The position numbers were made by a program, and so were the translations under genes. Source: Cucumis sativus (Eukaryota > Streptophyta > Magnoliopsida > Cucurbitales > Cucurbitaceae). From it: a DNA stretch of 64,000 nucleotides. Location of the stretch: positions 21,294,307 to 21,358,306 of the forward strand of contig NC_026661.2 in NCBI RefSeq assembly GCF_000004075.3. Reading direction: 5' to 3'. The notes under the pieces were generated by a model. It was given only the letters and a program-made list of their open reading frames with translations. It made no database searches and was not told the origin of the DNA. This document shows, one piece after another, positions 48,075 to 59,653 of the stretch (within the stretch, counting starts at the first letter, position 1; each line of letters opens with the position of its first letter).

Positions 48075-51000
48075 ATGGCCTCCGTCAAGACCGCTCGGTC
48101 TAGACCCACCCCTGTCAAGGAAACTGGCGCTAAATTTGAAGAAGGCATCAATTTCTTCAGGTCTGACAAGTTTGATGCCGATTCCTATGTTCAAACTAGA
48201 TGCTCTCTTAACGAGAAGGTTCGTTCTGTTTGTTTCATTTTACCCATTTTTTTCTTCTTTCGTTTCAAGTTTTTTTTTTTTTTTAAAAAAATGTGTGTGT
48301 GTGTGTGTGTGTTTATCCTAATTCAGTTGGTTGAGGGGATTGCATGTCATCACGGTAATCGCTTGTTTGTTTTAACCATTTTTAGGATTTCTGTTGAATT
48401 TAGCTTTCCTTCTCTTGACTCTATTGGTTCTGATTTGTTCTCTCTCAGAGGGGTTTTCTTACTAAATTTGATTGAAGGGATTTTCCCATGAAACATCTAA
48501 GATGGGAATATCTGAAATCCTGAATTCCTGAAAGATATACTTAGCTTCGAACTATAAATAGCTTCATCATACACGAAAATGAAAGTTCACACCCATCTTG
48601 TTATAGTATGACCTTCTTTATAATTTTTCTCCATTCATGTATATCATCATCATCCTGACAGCGGCCATATGTTTGCATAAAATGTTAGGCCGTTCTGTCA
48701 ACCTCACAGTTATAAAGGATTTTTAAAGGAGAACAATACGTGATTCATATCATATGCTTTGAATCAAATGACATTCCCATCAATTCTAATTTCTAAATAC
48801 TCCTATTGAATTTTAATGAACAGAATTATATGTTTACGAAGCAAAATCACACAAATTAATTAGAATGGAGATGGAAAAATACACGTTAATCAAAGTTCTT
48901 ATGGTTTTGCTTTAAAGACACTTGGTTCACAACTATTATTTGGTAGAAAGCATTCTTCATTTCCTCGTGACTGTCAATTATGAAGTTTAATATTGTAACG
49001 GAAAGAAAAACTCATATGCTAGACACTACAAAACTAACTTATTAAACATTTCGGATCATGAGGAAATGAGACTACAGAATAAGGGTAGGATTCCAAGGCT
49101 GGATCCATTCCAAAAGGAGGAAGGTTGTGAGCGTGGAAGGAAACTATATATAGACTTGGGAAATTTTGATACCTTGTTAGAAACTTTGAAAATTTTATAC
49201 CCTTTGAGAACTGGAAGTTAGTGCCATGTACCAGCAGGGGACGAAAGACTTTTAACAATACAACTTGCAGTACATAATACATTATGTTCAAAATCCTCGA
49301 CATTTCAATTCACGATTTGAAAATCTTGATCATATGCCTCTGATCAATTTGTGTGATTTTTTTGTTTCTTCTTATTTTCTAATTTAGATTAGTTTTATTT
49401 GGGTTCTCTTCTTGGATAAGGAATGATTAATGAGCTTGTTACCCCCCCTCCTTCCCCACTGTACACCTGCCTCACTAATTTCATGTTTATTATTTATTTT
49501 CTATATCATGCCAAATAGACCTTTCACTGTTTAATGAAATCCCTGATGTTAAGCATCTTATGTTTTTGTAGGAAATCAAGCAATTATGCACTTATCTTTG
49601 GGATTTGAAGAAAGCTTCTGCTGAGGAGATGCGTAAAAGTGTCTATGCAAATTATGCTGCCTTTATACGGTACGTTATAACTAGGAGCCCATACATTAGA
49701 TATACATGGACTGTTTTGAAGGTTGAACCAGCCGATCCTTGTGATGGAGGAAGAATTTCCTTTGATTATTGTGGGGGTTAAATTTAAGATGTGAGTTAAT
49801 TAATTAGCTTGCTTGATCATTTGAAGAAATACAGTGCACTGAAGTGTTGCAAAACAGATGATGTGGCAAAGATTGAACTGTATATTTTGTTAAGGAATAA
49901 ACTGAGATAAGCTCGCAAAAAGTTTCAGTGCGTACTTTAATGGTCACTTCACTATTAATTTTATTCAGTGCAGTAATAGTTTATATTGATATCATGTGCT
50001 ATTTGCTGACAGCACATCAAAGGAGATATCAGATTTAGAGGTGGAGCTCTCGTCCATTAGAAACCTTCTGTCTACTCAGGCTGCTTTAATTCATGGTTTA
50101 GCTGAAGGGGTTCATGTTGATTCAGTATCTTCCTCTATTTCTGAAAGCACAACTCCAAATGGGTTTTTAGGATCAGGGGATGGCTATTCTTCAGATATTG
50201 AGAAGTGGTTAGTGGAGTATCCTGATACTTTGGACGTTCTCTTAGCAGAACGAAGAGTTGATGAGGCCTTGGCAACTCTTGATGAGGGAGACAGGATAGC
50301 TACTGAGGCGAAAGAAAAGAAAACCTTAACCCCAGCTGCAATTATATCTCTGCAATCAGCAACCGCTGAACGAAGGCAAAGGTTAGCAGATCAACTTGCT
50401 GAGGCTGCTTGTCAGCCTTCTACTCGTGGGGTTGAACTCCGTGCAGCCATATCAGCACTCAAAAAATTAGGGGATGGACAGCGTGCTCATTCTTTGTTAC
50501 TAAAAGCACATTTCCAAAGATATCAGTACAATATGCAAAGCCTTCGGCCATCCAGCACTTCATATGGAGGAGCCTATACTGCCGCTCTCTCCCAGCTGGT
50601 TTTCTCAGCCATTGCTCAAGCTTCTAGTGATTCCTTAGCTATTTTTGGTAGAGAACTTGCTTATTCTTCTGAGCTTGTGATGTGGGCTACAAAGCAGACA
50701 GAGGCTTTTGCACTTCTTGTAAAAAGGCACGCTTTAGCTTCATCTGCAGCTGCTGGAGGTCTCAGAGCTGCTGCAGAGTGTGTTCAAATTGCTTTAGGCC
50801 ATTGTTCATTATTGGAAGGTCGTGGTTTGGCACTTTGTCCTGTGCTTTTAAAACTTTTTAGGCCTAGTGTTGAACAAGCACTAGAAGCTAATTTAAAAAG
50901 AATTGAAGAGAGCACGGCGGCCTTGGCTGCTGCTGATGATTGGGTACTAACATATGCTCCTGCAACCACACGGCAATCTGGCCGAACTTCTAGCACTATC

Positions 51001-53970
51001 TTTAGTAATGCTGCATTCCAACATAAATTGACTAGCAGTGCTCACCGGTTTAATTTTATGGTCCAGGTAAAATTTTCTCGATTGTTCTTTGATGATGCTA
51101 ATTTGGTGTGTTGGTGGGTGGGTTATTCATGTGTATTATTTCTTTGGTGATTGTTCTGACATTATTTATTATTAATCTATTGTTTTTTTTGGGAAGTAAT
51201 ATATACTTGATAGGGGAGATGTGATGTAAAAATGGAGGTCCCTTTGTAACTAAGTGGACTGAAAGTGAGTAAATCTAAGAATGGATGAGCGCCATACAGA
51301 TTTTATCTGACTAGTCAGAGGTAGGGGGAGAGAGGGAACTTTGTAATTTTCCTGTTCAATGAGGTCTACTTTTGAACTAAGTGGATTACATCAATAGTCT
51401 TGTATGTTGTGTTTTCATGACATCACACGTGTTTTTTTTTTTTTTAGGGGGGTTTGGAAGAAAGTCAGATTAGATATGTTCGATGTAGTGAATGGCATAT
51501 TGTCTTCGTTGTTCCATTTTTCTTATTGTTCCTGACCCTTTCTTTTTTGGCTTCAAATATTTCCATTGCAGGATTTTTTTGAGGATGTGGGACCTTTACT
51601 TAGTATGCAGTTAGGGAGTCAAACTCTGGAGGGATTATTCCAGGTATTTGACTCTTATATCAACATGTTAATCAAAGCATTGCCTGGTATGGAAGAGGAA
51701 GCAAATTTTGATGGTGCTGGAAGTAAGATAGTGCGCTTGGCTGAAACAGACGCTCAGCAAATTGCACTCTTGGCAAATGCATCATTGTTAGCCGATGAGC
51801 TACTGCCTCGTGCTGCCATGAAACTGTCTCCACCAACTCAAACTGCTTATAAGGACGATCCTCGTCGACGACTTTCAGACAAGCAAAACCGTCACCCAGA
51901 GCAAAGGGAGTGGAAGAGGCGGCTAGTTGGCTCTGTGGATAGATTGAAAGATACTTTTTGTCGACAGCATGCCCTTGATTTAATTTTTACAGAGGATGGA
52001 GACAGCCATCTCACTGCTGAGATGTACCTAAACATGGGTGGAAATATGGATGATGTTGAATGGTTCCCATCTCTTATATTCCAGGTACTTCGTGTGATCC
52101 TTCCTTTGTGTTGGGATTCTTATATAATATGTTAGCTGATTTATTTCTGATTGTGTCACTAATGCATACATGAGCATGAGAAAGCTAGCTTTAACTCTTT
52201 TTTTTCTATGTGAAATGAAAATTCCCTTTGCCAAGAATCAACTCTACCTATTAAAAAAGAAGTTTGTTTATTCTGCCAAATAAATTTTAGAAAAACATAT
52301 GACATTGCAGTCATTGCTTGATTTTTCCATAGGAAGTCTAACCATGTTGTATGATCACAATTCAGGAACTGTTTGTAAAACTGAGCAGAATAGCTAGTAT
52401 GGCAGCAGATATGTTCGTTGGCAGGGAAAGATTTGCTACGTTACTCTTGATGAGGCTTACAGAAACTGTCATCTTGTGGCTTTCGGGTGACCAAAGTTTT
52501 TGGGATGATATTGAGGAAGGCCCAAGGCCTCTTGGCCCTCTTGGTCTTCAGCAGGTGCGACTGTAGTTTCTGCCTGTTCCAGATGACTTTATGTTACATA
52601 ATCATATGGCATAATGTTTTAAATTTTTTACCAACATTTGACAGCATCAGTATTTAATTTGTAATCTAGAGACTTGAACTGCTTTGTTGTGTTGTCTTGT
52701 CAAGGAAAAAAGTGTGATTTGGAGAGCTGATATTACTAATATTGTGCTTATGTTCCAAAATCATGATCATGTTGCATAATGTTGTATCAAGGGTGTATTG
52801 TTTGAGCCTTGAGGAGAGAATTCTTGTTTTCTTGGAACTAAGTAGCAAGTTGCATCACAATGTCTCCTTGTTTAGTATACTCTGAAGATATTGACCTATT
52901 ATCATCTGTGTTAATAAATGGTGGTTCGGTTATTATAAATAAATAACATTATTTGTATGAAGGAAGTCTATGTAAGCTAACCACTACTGACAGTGTGATT
53001 TAGAATCTCTTATTGATCACTAGATACATTTTTCCATGTGAATGATCATAACTAATTGTTTCTAATTTGTGCAGTTCTACTTGGATATGAAATTTGTCAT
53101 GTGTTTTGCTGCCCAAGGTCGATACTTATCTCGGAATCTGCACAGAGTTGTCAATGAGATCATATCAAAAGCAATGGCTGCATTTGCTACAACAGGAATT
53201 GATCCAGATAGGTACACCATACACATTATTCTGAACGCTAAAATTTCTATTAAACTTACTTTAAAAAGGTTTCGTATCTTTTTCTAGAAATTTGAGTTTT
53301 TTTTTAAGTTTTCATGAGTTTATATGCATGAAAACTTGAGTCCCATTGGCTGTGTTTAAAAGAAAACATGACAACTCACGAAAATTTGAATTTGGTCTGA
53401 GTCAATTGAAATGTCAGATAATGAGTCTTTTCACTTAGGGCTTTTGGGGCTAGGGGTGGAATTGAAAATTTTATAGAATTATGAAGTCGGGAGAAATGAG
53501 AATCTTGAATTCGCGAGGAGTTAAAAAGACATAAAATTAATAATTTTTAGTAGTGGCCAAAGAAAAACTTCTCTCAACTCACTCTCCCCAGCTCCTCCAA
53601 TACCCTAAGCAAACACTCCCTAAATGGAGTAATGGTAGAATAACTCCAAAGAGAAACTAGAACCGTGCGGTATCGGACTGGCGATACTGTTGGGAATTCA
53701 AGTAGATGTGTGATACATGTAATGAAATCTGCTTTCTTCTGTGATGTATTTGCAATTATGTAAGACTTTTGTTCAGTTCTTCTGATATTCAATCTGTTTC
53801 CTATCAGTGTACTTCCGGAAGATGAGTGGTTCAATGATGTTTGTCAAGATGCAATAGAAAGATTGAGTGGAAGGCCAAAGGCTATAAATGGGGACAGGGA
53901 TCCTAACAGTCCAACGGCTTCGGTTTCAGCACAGTCGATTTCTTCTGTTAGATCTCATGGGAGTTCTTAA
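48075..53970 (+). CDS. EXO84B: Exocyst subunit EXO84B
   Basis: This is an exocyst core subunit; in plants EXO84B is needed for targeted exocytosis and cell-plate maturation. Seven exons: 48075-48218, 49572-49669, 50013-51066, 51572-52084, 52366-52554, 53075-53211 and 53808-53970, giving 765 aa against about 752 in Arabidopsis EXO84B. The N-terminal INFFRSDKFDADSYVQTRC and KASAEEMRKSVYANYAAFIR form the Vps51/EXO84-like segment. The coiled-coil-like EISDLEVELSSIRNLLST follows, and the C-terminal helical domain includes PSSTSYGGAYTAALSQ, DDWVLTY, FFEDVGPLLSMQLG and MFVGRERFATLLLMRLTET. The Ser-rich tail is SVSAQSISSVRSHGSS. The frame is open five codons upstream but lacks an ATG, so 48075 is the first start. 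Confidence 0.95.
53438..53620 (+). mobile_element. Harbinger-like MITE in EXO84B intron 6
   Basis: The left end GGGCTTTTGGGGCTAGGG and the right end, read on the minus strand as GGGAGTGTTTGCTTAGGG, are loosely inverted. The flanks are TTA (53435-53437) and TAA (53621-53623), consistent with a TWA duplication. It is non-coding. Confidence 0.5.
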
Positions 53971-54586
53971 GAGTCACAATTTCTCTTTCTTGTAAATTAG
54001 ACCATCCAAGTTCTTGTAGTGGATTTGGATTTGTGAGCATTTATCTGTCAATTACGTCCATATTCTTTGAATCTTATTCAGTTTCCTGTTTCAGTTTTAG
54101 AGGCTTCCCTACATTTGTACTAGATAAATTTGCACAGCGATGGCTTGGCATGAAGTTTTTGACAAGCATCTAGTTTGTAAATGATGGTCGAACGAGTTGT
54201 TTTGATATTATATATATGTCCATTCTTTAACAGAAGCAGGATTATTGCCTGTGATTTTGTTCATTTGACTCCTAACGTTGCAAAACTTAACATCTACTTA
54301 CATGTGTCAATTACTACTCAGTGTTCAAACATGGCAATTACATAAAATAAAAAGTAATTTTATAAAAGGCCAAGGTTTCTTTGCTTTTAAAATGTTTCAC
54401 TTTTCTTCATTCGGCCTCTCTTACTTCTCTTACTCTTGACGATGTGACTCTTTACGATTTTTTGTTTCTATCTTTGTTTTAATTTTAAAAGATCAAAATG
54501 CAAACCTTTTATGGGGTGTTTGGACTATCCGACTACATAAATATAGTCCACTTCATGTTTGCCCTCTGGTTATCATAATTTATTAG

Positions 54587-54898
54587 AATATTTTTCATTT
54601 GTTACTATTTCTCATTCTCTTTCACTATTCCTCACTATCCCTTTCACTATTTCCATCCCCGAGCCATTTTTTATTAACATAATGACACCGAGTCCTTGTT
54701 GCAGCCCGGGCTACTGAATCCGCTGCTTTATTTTTGGTACCAACAATTAAGAATTGTTTGCCCCTAGTTGCTGCATCAAAAACTAAATCACAAGCTTCTG
54801 ATAAAAAACGAGCAGTTCTAGTAAGATTATAAATATTTTTCATTTGTTACTATTTCTCATTCTCTTTCACTATTCCTCACTAGCCCTTTCACTATTTC
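54587..54898. repeat. 67-bp direct repeats flanking the plastid insertion
   Basis: Bases 54587-54653 and 54832-54898 (aatatttttcatttgttact... to ...cactatttc) are identical except for one base (ctaTccc versus ctaGccc). They bracket the rps2-derived insert exactly. Confidence 0.95.
54660..54830 (-). pseudogene. rps2: Nuclear plastid DNA insertion: fragment of rps2
   Basis: Translated on the minus strand, this gives [20 protein letters not shown], then [22 protein letters not shown] and HYVNKKWLG, the central part of plastid ribosomal protein S2. Only about 57 of some 236 codons are present, with no start or stop of the gene, so it is a non-functional fragment. The frame remains open and the recalled plastid match is near-identical (small changes such as AATRT), implying a recent transfer. 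The fragment is embedded in a MITE and bracketed by 67-bp direct repeats. Confidence 0.9.
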
Positions 54899-54992
54899 TA
54901 ACTTTCCCAAACTGTAATCATTCAGACACGACTATAATAACCCACAAACTGACAAATTACAATAACCAACTTCACGTCCCAAACGCCCCTTA

Positions 54993-56760
54993 GTGATTAT
55001 TTACAACTTTTTGTATTTATTATATTTTTCAAAGATCAAAAGGATGGTTTTTCTTACGTTAAAAGATTAAAATGAAAATGAATCTAAGTGTAATAACCAA
55101 AATAAATATTTTAAAATTACAAAAAATCAAAATAAATCAAAACCAAAACTACAATGTCATATTTCAAAGGAATAATAATAAAATAAATAAACAAATGATA
55201 TTTGAATAAAACTTATCTATTTCAATTTCAAACTTTCTTCCAAACGTTGCAATCCCATGGAAAAGACTACTAATATTTGAACATCGACTCCCCTATCTCA
55301 ATTTAAAACACTTTTAACATGTACAATTGAGCACTTTCAATATTGTGCAAATCACTTTCCCTCTTCTTAATCGCATTTTAAATGTGCAAGTTTTCCCTCT
55401 TCCACTATCAATTAGCTTTTCTCCCTCGTATTCATCACACTAGCTTCCCATTTTCAATAACAAAAGCCATCGAACGAATCACACCTATTTTCATTTCATC
55501 TTTCCATAGATAAGTCCGTTAACTTCATAAAGGAACTCTTAATTATGTGTAGGAGGAGATTGGAACGACGAAACAGTTCTAAAACACTAACAAGGTAGAA
55601 GTTTAAAAATATGACAACTCCATGAAAGCACTACAAAGCCATCCTGATTGAGAATAAGTTAATATCTTGATCAAACAAATCACTTCTACCAATCCCACCA
55701 CTATGATGCCCACCATAGCCAAGCCAACATGCACACTCAAGTTTTGTAGCGAGTTGGATACATCCAGCAAACTCGCCAATGACGAGTAGATGGCTCGAAC
55801 TGGTTCTTTGAATCATAGTCCTGTGGCCTGTATAATTTTGTGCTGTTGTTGCTTCAGTTCAAGTAATTATGTTTTTGGGGGAGGGGGGGATTAAACGCTT
55901 CTCCACTTCCGCCCTTAATCAATGTTCAATTCACCTCCATGCATTTGAAGCCTTCCTGAATGCTGGGAAAAGAAACTTCAGATAGCACCTGAAACTGGAC
56001 CTCAAATGGATAGTAGCCTGGTCAATTCATACTTCAATCCTGTATGTAAATGCCACTATGTATTTCCATGCTTAAGAAATGGTCTTGGATCCGTTTGGAT
56101 TGACTTTCTAAGTGGACAAAAAATATATTTTAAGCACTTGGAAAGTTAATCCAAACAAGCCCTCAATGCGAATACTTCACCATGAATTGATTGCTGGCCA
56201 AGTATGATGTGGTCGTGATGATTATGGGAATGTTAATGGAAAAATAAAGTAATGGCGTGATGAATTGTTTGGTGGCCTACTTGCCCTACATTCCTACTAG
56301 AGTGACACCATGATATGGGAACTCCTGAATTGAAATTGCGCCAGGTGAGATGAAGTGACTGAACTTTTATATGTGAATGCTCTAAATAAACGAGGAAATC
56401 CATTTAAATAAATAGCTACTTACTCATACACAAACAATATAGATAGAATAGGACTAATGCACAGCACACATCCTACAAATGATAATAATATCTGAGGCCC
56501 TACTATGTAATCCAGCTACTTAAATTTTTCTCAGGTACTGAAAAATAAATGCATGTAACAAATAAGTGCTACAGTAGCATGCTTCCAAATGGAATGTTTG
56601 TGACACCAAAATGAGCAATTCATTCATTCCCATGGAGATGAAAATGCTGATGACTTGATATGAAATGGATCATGGATGCATGCAACTGCTGCAAGATGCA
56701 TCTTATCATCTAGTGCTTGAATTTGTTGGAGCAAAAAGAACAGAGTACATCCCCTTCATG
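54993..56760. other. Convergent intergenic region between EXO84B and the RRM gene
   Basis: AT-rich DNA containing a perfect-looking foldback at 56087-56164 (listed separately). The last few hundred bases probably include the 3' untranslated region of the minus-strand RRM gene. No gene was found. Confidence 0.45.
56087..56164. mobile_element. Short foldback MITE, about 75 bp
   Basis: The left arm GTTTGGATTGACTTTCTAAG and the right arm (minus strand GTTTGGATTAACTTTCCAAG) pair along more than 20 bases with two mismatches around a short AT-rich loop. If transcribed, it would form a miRNA-precursor-like hairpin. Confidence 0.7.
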
Positions 56761-58681
56761 CTATTGGTATGCCATAGCTTGTGGAGTTCCGTTCACGCCA
56801 GGAGCAGAAACAGGGTAGGCAGCATCCTTCCGTTTCCCAAACGGGTTCTTTGAAAATGTATTCATGAGTCAAGAGAAGAAACGTGTATGCAAAATCATGA
56901 AAAGAACAATAAATGAAAAAGTTCAAGAAATCACATTTACGCATATGTTTGCAAAACCTATATCACATACGTTGACAAACATCAACAGGAATTGTTATAA
57001 TATGAGTAGTTGATTGGTTATAATGCACACATCGCATTCAGCAAAGAACAAACAATACACTTGCAGATCTAGAATTTTCTAAGATAAGATTTAAGGCATT
57101 ACACCTATATGTAGCACAATTCAACCATTTAATTAGAATATTAGATAAATCATTCACTCCAACACATAGATTGTCAGGCAACAACTTCCAATTTTCAAGT
57201 ACCAGTAGAATAGGTAATATCGTTCTGCGGCTAACATAAAAAAAACAATTTGATAAAAAAAAGGATATTGTATTCTCATGCCCACAGAGCCGGAACTAGG
57301 GATAACAGCACCCTGCAAACTATGATGCACATTGGTGGCGTTATTCACGTCCTAAATAGGTGAAGCAGATAACCAAATTAGAAAGCGAAAAAAAATAATA
57401 TGCTGATAATCAATAGCCTGAACATGATTAGTGAAGATTAAAGAATCAACAGTCAACTAAAACCTACTTACTTCAAACTCAATGAAGCAGACCGTGTGCC
57501 TTTCCTGCCTCAGAATCTTCATTTGCTTAAATCCAGGTTGTCTGTGTTATATGTCATGAACAAGTGATCCAAAAGATTCAGTTGGTTTAGCGTGATTTAT
57601 AAACATGATTAAACAATTGAAAATTGTGCAAAGATGAGACTTGCATACACGCTAAAAAGACCTCTGAGTTCCTCCTCATTTACATTTTCCCCTAGATTGC
57701 CAATAAACAGGGTGTTGCAAGGAGGATTATCTTTAGTGTTCTGTAGGAAACATGAGAAAAATGAGATACATAAATATTCCAATACTTGAAAAAACCTGTG
57801 TAATATAATCTTTTTCTTTTCACAGTGAAATGGATAAGACAAAGCACTTCATGACGTCTTCATCAGTTCATCGTAACTTTAATAGTTAGCTGTACTAAAG
57901 CCTCCTATTCCAGTGATAGTAGTTGGAAGTGACGATATCAAAGTTCAGTGTCAGACTGGAGCATCAACGTGCTAATGAAACAATATGGATCGTGATCAAA
58001 TGTTGATGAAAAAGAAGATATGGCAGGAGAATACACACAACAGACGAAGTGAAACTCCAACAACAATCATAATTATGTGCCATAGACTTAAAGGATTACC
58101 TGAACAGGCACATAGCTGCTAGGTGCTGGTACAGGAGCAGGAGCAGGCATAGGTACAGGAGGAACGGGGTAACCTCCATAAGGATCATATGGAGGAGGTG
58201 GTGGAGCCATATACCTAGATAACCACAGAACCATAAGGAACTTGACCAACAAAATCAAACGCCATTTGGTGTGGGATGGGGGACACATAAAACAACCATA
58301 AAATGTCTACCAACATGAGCAAATTGAGCTATTAACAAGTCCAACTCCTTTTCTATAGCCATAAAACACCATACAGATAATTGGAGATAGACTAACTTTG
58401 AAGAGAAACCACTTTCTGGCTTTCAGATAGAGAAGGCTCACCCATGAGGCCCCCAAATAGGGGGTGGAGGGGCATGAAAAGGTGATGGACTTGAATATCC
58501 AGTGTGGGCATAGTCACCACCTGTTCTCAATCGCTTACTTTGGTCGTAAACACTCGCATCAGCAACAATGCCTACAAGTAGAACAAAGATTAGCAAATCA
58601 GGCAGGAGCAATCTTTTGCTTCTTCCTTTTTCAGAACGAAAAAAGAGCAGCAAAGTGTTTAAAGCTTGAAAATGTTACACC

Positions 58682-58715
<34 letters not shown>

Positions 58716-59653
58716 GAAGGTATATTGATGTGTCACTATTAAAAGACATCACAAGAAAGCCTCATAGTGAATAAGCAAAGATGGAAACTCGTCGTTGATA
58801 GAAGAAAAAGCGTAGTTATATATATCTATATAGTGCCAGGGTAACTTGAATTGCGGAAGCATGCATTACAAGTCAAGATCAACAGGAAAGTAAATACAAT
58901 AAACCAAAATAAAAAACAAACGTAATGCGTGATAATCCTACAATCAGAGCTAAGAATAAACTTAATGAAACCCAACAAGAATCACAAAAGTTACTAACTC
59001 ACCTCGTTTAACAAATAGATTTTTCTTGGCCATCTCAGTATGCAACACTGACTTAGACTCCGCATCAAAAACCATATCCTGAACCACAGATCAAAGAAAC
59101 CGAAACTTCAAAATTGAGAATTCAATAATTCATTAAACAGAACAGCGGGGCAAAGACATGAACCTGGAGGGCATCTTTCGCAGCAATAGCAAACTGGGCA
59201 TTGGAGAAGAGCGCAAAGCCCATAGGCTTTTCACCTTTGAAATTCACTTGTGAAGCCTCGTAACCAGGTAACCATCTGAGAAGATTCTGTAGCTCTCTCT
59301 CTTTTACATCTTCAGGAAGCCCTGTTATAAATATAGTTCGAACCTAATACAACACAACACCAAAAAATAAAGACAATTGATTGAGCAAAATAATCAGCCC
59401 AACTCACTGAAAATTGAAGAAACACAAGACAACCCAAATTAAGCTCAGCAACTATGTAAGACCTCTACGGAAAAAAGAGAGTCAGTACCTCATCAGAGGC
59501 ATGGCGGCCGGGGTTGTCGACGAGGATCTGAGGTGGATGGGGGTGGGGAATAGGAGGGGGAGCAGCGGCAGCGGCTTGTGGAGGAGGAGGAGGAGGGGCG
59601 GCGGCGGCGGCAGGCCATTGCTGGTGGTACGGGTGGATTCCAGTACCGGCCAT
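56761..59653 (-). CDS. RNA-binding protein with two RRM domains
   Basis: Nine exons on the minus strand: 59653-59489, 59343-59164, 59078-59003, 58571-58442, 58214-58100, 57740-57649, 57541-57472, 57351-57269 and 56857-56761, for 335 aa. The N-terminus is an Ala/Pro low-complexity region (residues 15-40). RRM1 spans about 56-137 (RNP2 IFITGL, RNP1 GFALF) and RRM2 about 231-310 (RNP2 LFIGNL, RNP1-like TVCFIEF). Between them is a Pro/Tyr-rich linker (YMAPPPPPYDPYGGYP). The ending SKNPFGKRKDAAYPV, then AMAYQ, matches the family that includes Arabidopsis At3g21215 and is related to yeast Whi3/fungal scw1 proteins; mRNA binding is expected, targets unknown. The last intron is of the U12 AT-AC type; without it the final exon is missed. 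The start is the first ATG. Confidence 0.9.
56858..57268 (-). other. U12-type AT-AC intron (last intron of the RRM gene)
   Basis: The 411-nt intron begins ATATCCTTTTTT, matching the U12 5' splice site consensus RTATCCTTT. It ends ...GAATAC and carries TTCTCTTGACTC, close to the U12 branch consensus TTCCTTRAC, with the branch A 11 nt from the 3' end. Removal joins AGA ATA CA with A TTT TCA AAG in frame, giving RIQFSKNPFGKRK, the expected end of RRM2. There is no GT at the exon 8 border that would work. Confidence 0.92.
58683..58713. repeat. A31 homopolymer in an intron of the RRM gene
   Basis: An uninterrupted run of 31 A on the plus strand (U-tract in the transcript) lies in the intron between exons 3 and 4, about 110 nt upstream of the exon 4 acceptor. 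Confidence 0.95.

Larger units (their letters stand above)
54512..54989 (+). mobile_element. PIF/Harbinger-like MITE enlarged by a plastid DNA insertion
   Basis: The left end TGGGGTGTTTGGACTA and the right end, read on the minus strand as GGGGCGTTTGGGACGTGAAG, are inverted repeats. Identical TTA triplets flank the element (54509-54511 and 54990-54992). It is related to the elements at 9357, 17168 and 24238. About 245 bp of it is a 67-bp duplication plus a plastid fragment, described separately. Confidence 0.7.

Noticed and set aside
54625..54843. A functional nuclear copy of rps2
   Set aside because: Only the central quarter of the protein is present and the apparent start lies in MITE sequence.
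58683..58713. Poly(A) run as the tail of a processed pseudogene or SINE
   Set aside because: No gene-like or SINE-like sequence precedes it; it is a homopolymer within an intron.
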